From an uncultured Anaerosolibacter sp. (GTDB taxonomy: Bacteria > Bacillota_A > Clostridia > Peptostreptococcales > Thermotaleaceae): a DNA stretch of 6,430 bases. Location: contig CALECF010000019.1 of assembly GCA_937948705.1 (NCBI GenBank), positions 1 through 6,430 of the forward strand. Reading direction: 5' to 3'. The notes beneath the pieces are model-generated. The model had not been told where the DNA came from. It did no database searches and saw only the letters and a program-made list of their open reading frames with translations. Both the position numbers and the translations under genes were made by a program. How positions within the stretch are numbered: the stretch's first letter is position 1; each line of letters begins with the position of its first letter. Positions 5,466-6,430 of the stretch are shown here, piece after piece.

Positions 5466-5855
5466 CTATCCCAGCGCTACTAAAACACAATCATAATAAA
5501 CAATCTTTAACCCTTTGCTTTCTGCAAGGTCGATTGTATCTTCATCAAATGTCCCTGGCTGAAACCATACGTACTGTATACCTGCTTTTTCTATTTCATC
5601 TAAGAATTTTTTGCTAACAGCTGGCGATACTACCATATCCACACATTCTGGTTTTACAGGAAGTGCGGCGAGATCATGATAGCATTTTTCACCTTCTACC
5701 TCATCATAATTTGGATTCACAGCATATACTTCATAACCCCTATTTTTTAATTTTTTATATATTTTGTAGCCAAACTTTTCTACATTGGGTGTGGCACCGA
5801 TCACTGCCCATACCTTTTTCTCAAGCATTTCTTTTTTTAATCGTTCCATATCCAT
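5466..5855 (-). CDS. CoA-binding domain protein, YccU type
   Basis: This is a 129-residue stand-alone Rossmann-like CoA-binding domain (CoA_binding_2 type), as found in the N-terminal part of succinyl-CoA synthetase alpha subunits. The cellular role of the small stand-alone form is unknown. Visible features are the nucleotide-loop strand VWAVIGAT (15-22), followed by FGYKIYKKLKNRGYEVYAVNP (28-48), then a VD-MVVSP strand (72-78) and VWFQPG (96-101). A C-terminal YYDCVLVALG ends the protein, with the Cys at 123 in the usual place. An upstream in-frame ATG at 5885 would add 10 residues, but AAGGAGG (5864-5870) lies 8 bases before the ATG at 5855. I therefore use 5855. It lies 79 bases downstream of the YigZ-family gene on the same strand, and co-transcription is possible. 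Confidence 0.88.
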   Translation of the reverse strand: MDMERLKKEMLEKKVWAVIGATPNVEKFGYKIYKKLKNRGYEVYAVNPNYDEVEGEKCYHDLAALPVKPECVDMVVSPAVSKKFLDEIEKAGIQYVWFQPGTFDEDTIDLAESKGLKIVYYDCVLVALG

Positions 5856-5863
5856 AGTATATT

Positions 5864-5870
5864 CCTCCTT
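5864..5870 (-). promoter_or_regulatory. Strong ribosome binding site deciding the start of the CoA-binding gene
   Basis: AAGGAGG on the minus strand is followed after 8 bases by the ATG at 5855. The longer frame starting at 5885 would place this site inside the coding region. Confidence 0.8.
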
Positions 5871-5888
5871 CAGTATTTTACGCATACT

Positions 5889-5894
5889 ATTATA
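5889..5894 (-). promoter_or_regulatory. Possible -10 box of the CoA-binding protein gene
   Basis: A perfect TATAAT on the minus strand lies 33 bases before the start codon, but no -35 resembling TTGACA is found at 16-18 bases. It could give the gene its own transcript in addition to read-through from the YigZ-family gene, since I see no terminator in the 79-base gap. Confidence 0.35.
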
Positions 5895-5934
5895 TACCCA
5901 TCTACCAAAAACTTATTCTCCCTACTGTATGTAT

Positions 5935-6430
5935 TTATTCTTTCATCAATAGCCCATTATATTCATTTAGATAAAGGGTATCCATTATATTCATTATCGC
6001 TTTTCCATTGGTCAAATTTGTAATACTATTTATCAATTGATCGCTGTGCGCTACTGTTGCATACACAAACACAGTGACCGTATCCTCAAAAACAGTATCT
6101 TTAACACTATATCCCCCAGCCATCAGCTCATTTTGAACCTTTCCCAAAAGCGTATATTCTATCTTTATATTAACTACATGATATAATACCTTCTCAATGA
6201 TCTTTGCTTCTTGTAGTGCCAGTTTCGCCGCTGTCGTATAGGCTCTCACCAAGCCCCCTGTTCCAAGCTTGGTTCCTCCAAAATATCTTGTTACGATAAT
6301 CGCTGTATTCTTAATCTCTTCTTTTTTAAGCATGTCTAAAATAGGTACTCCCGCTGTCCCTGTAGGCTCTCCATCATCACTATAACGTTGAATACTATCT
6401 CTTTCTCCAATAATATATACAGGTACATTG
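5935..6430 (-). CDS. yigZ: YigZ/IMPACT (UPF0029) family protein, N-terminus cut by the window edge
   Basis: Members of this family are about 200-215 residues long, so roughly 45 N-terminal residues lie beyond 6430; 164 are visible. The frame runs through from the right edge, so the ATG at 6333 is internal. The IMPACT-domain signature RYSDDGEPTGTAG is encoded at 6349-6387. It is followed by ILDMLKKEEIKN and the second signature TRYFGGTKLGTGGLVRAY at about 6238-6291. The C-terminal ~80 residues (from about IKIEYTLLGKVQNEL) correspond to the DUF1949 domain, which has an EF-G domain V-like fold. Bacterial YigZ proteins are not well understood; links to translation or ribosome-associated regulation have been proposed from the fold and from the eukaryotic homologue IMPACT. 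It is the upstream neighbour of the CoA-binding gene on the same strand. Confidence 0.92.
   Translation of the reverse strand, partial: NVPVYIIGERDSIQRYSDDGEPTGTAGVPILDMLKKEEIKNTAIIVTRYFGGTKLGTGGLVRAYTTAAKLALQEAKIIEKVLYHVVNIKIEYTLLGKVQNELMAGGYSVKDTVFEDTVTVFVYATVAHSDQLINSITNLTNGKAIMNIMDTLYLNEYNGLLMKE

Noticed and set aside
5856..5885. ATG at 5885 as the start of the CoA-binding gene
   Set aside because: The strong AAGGAGG at 5864-5870 points to the ATG at 5855, and the extra ten residues have no match in the domain.
6331..6333. ATG at 6333 as the start of the YigZ-family gene
   Set aside because: The conserved RYSDDGEPTGTAG motif is encoded upstream in the same frame, so the gene continues beyond the window.

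Overview
The window looks like chromosomal DNA from a low-GC, Gram-positive anaerobe of the class Clostridia. An Alkaliphilus-like organism is my best guess. The reasons are AT-rich intergenic DNA, strong Shine-Dalgarno sites (AAGGAG, GGAGG, AAGGAGG), short hairpin terminators shared by convergent genes, a clostridial-style stand-alone HD-GYP protein, and an ammonia-dependent NadE. The genus is a guess from style only. No phage, IS element, CRISPR array, tRNA or rRNA is visible, and no gene-free stretch reaches 300 bases.

Layout, left to right. Positions 1-807 (+) hold the 3' end of an unrecognised gene whose product has a Gly/Gln-rich linker and a helical C-terminal domain. A bidirectional terminator (806-838) and an unexplained 88-base dyad element (853-940) separate it from a convergent HD-GYP cyclic-di-GMP phosphodiesterase-like gene (971-2035, -). 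Divergent from that is a small YdcZ/DUF606 membrane protein (2205-2636, +). It converges, through a shared hairpin, on nadE (2696-3451, -). nadE has its own promoter with a perfect 9-bp dyad over the -35 region. Upstream of it is cysK (3662-4585, -), with its own terminator and a near-consensus promoter.

Divergent from cysK are two 120-residue genes (4732-5094 and 5094-5456, +) that overlap by one base (TAATG). Each is a half-length TauE/SafE (TSUP) membrane protein, and together they make up one normal-sized transporter. They converge on a small CoA-binding (YccU-type) protein (5466-5855, -). Upstream of that is a YigZ/IMPACT family gene (5935-6430, -) cut by the window edge.

Functionally this is mostly housekeeping: NAD synthesis, cysteine synthesis and small transporters. 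The one coherent theme is sulfur: cysK (sulfide to cysteine) shares a 146-base divergent regulatory region with the split TSUP pair, a family that often moves sulfite, sulfoacetate or other sulfur anions. The most interesting points are the split two-gene TSUP transporter, the dyads over the nadE and TSUP promoters, and the structured element at 853-940.
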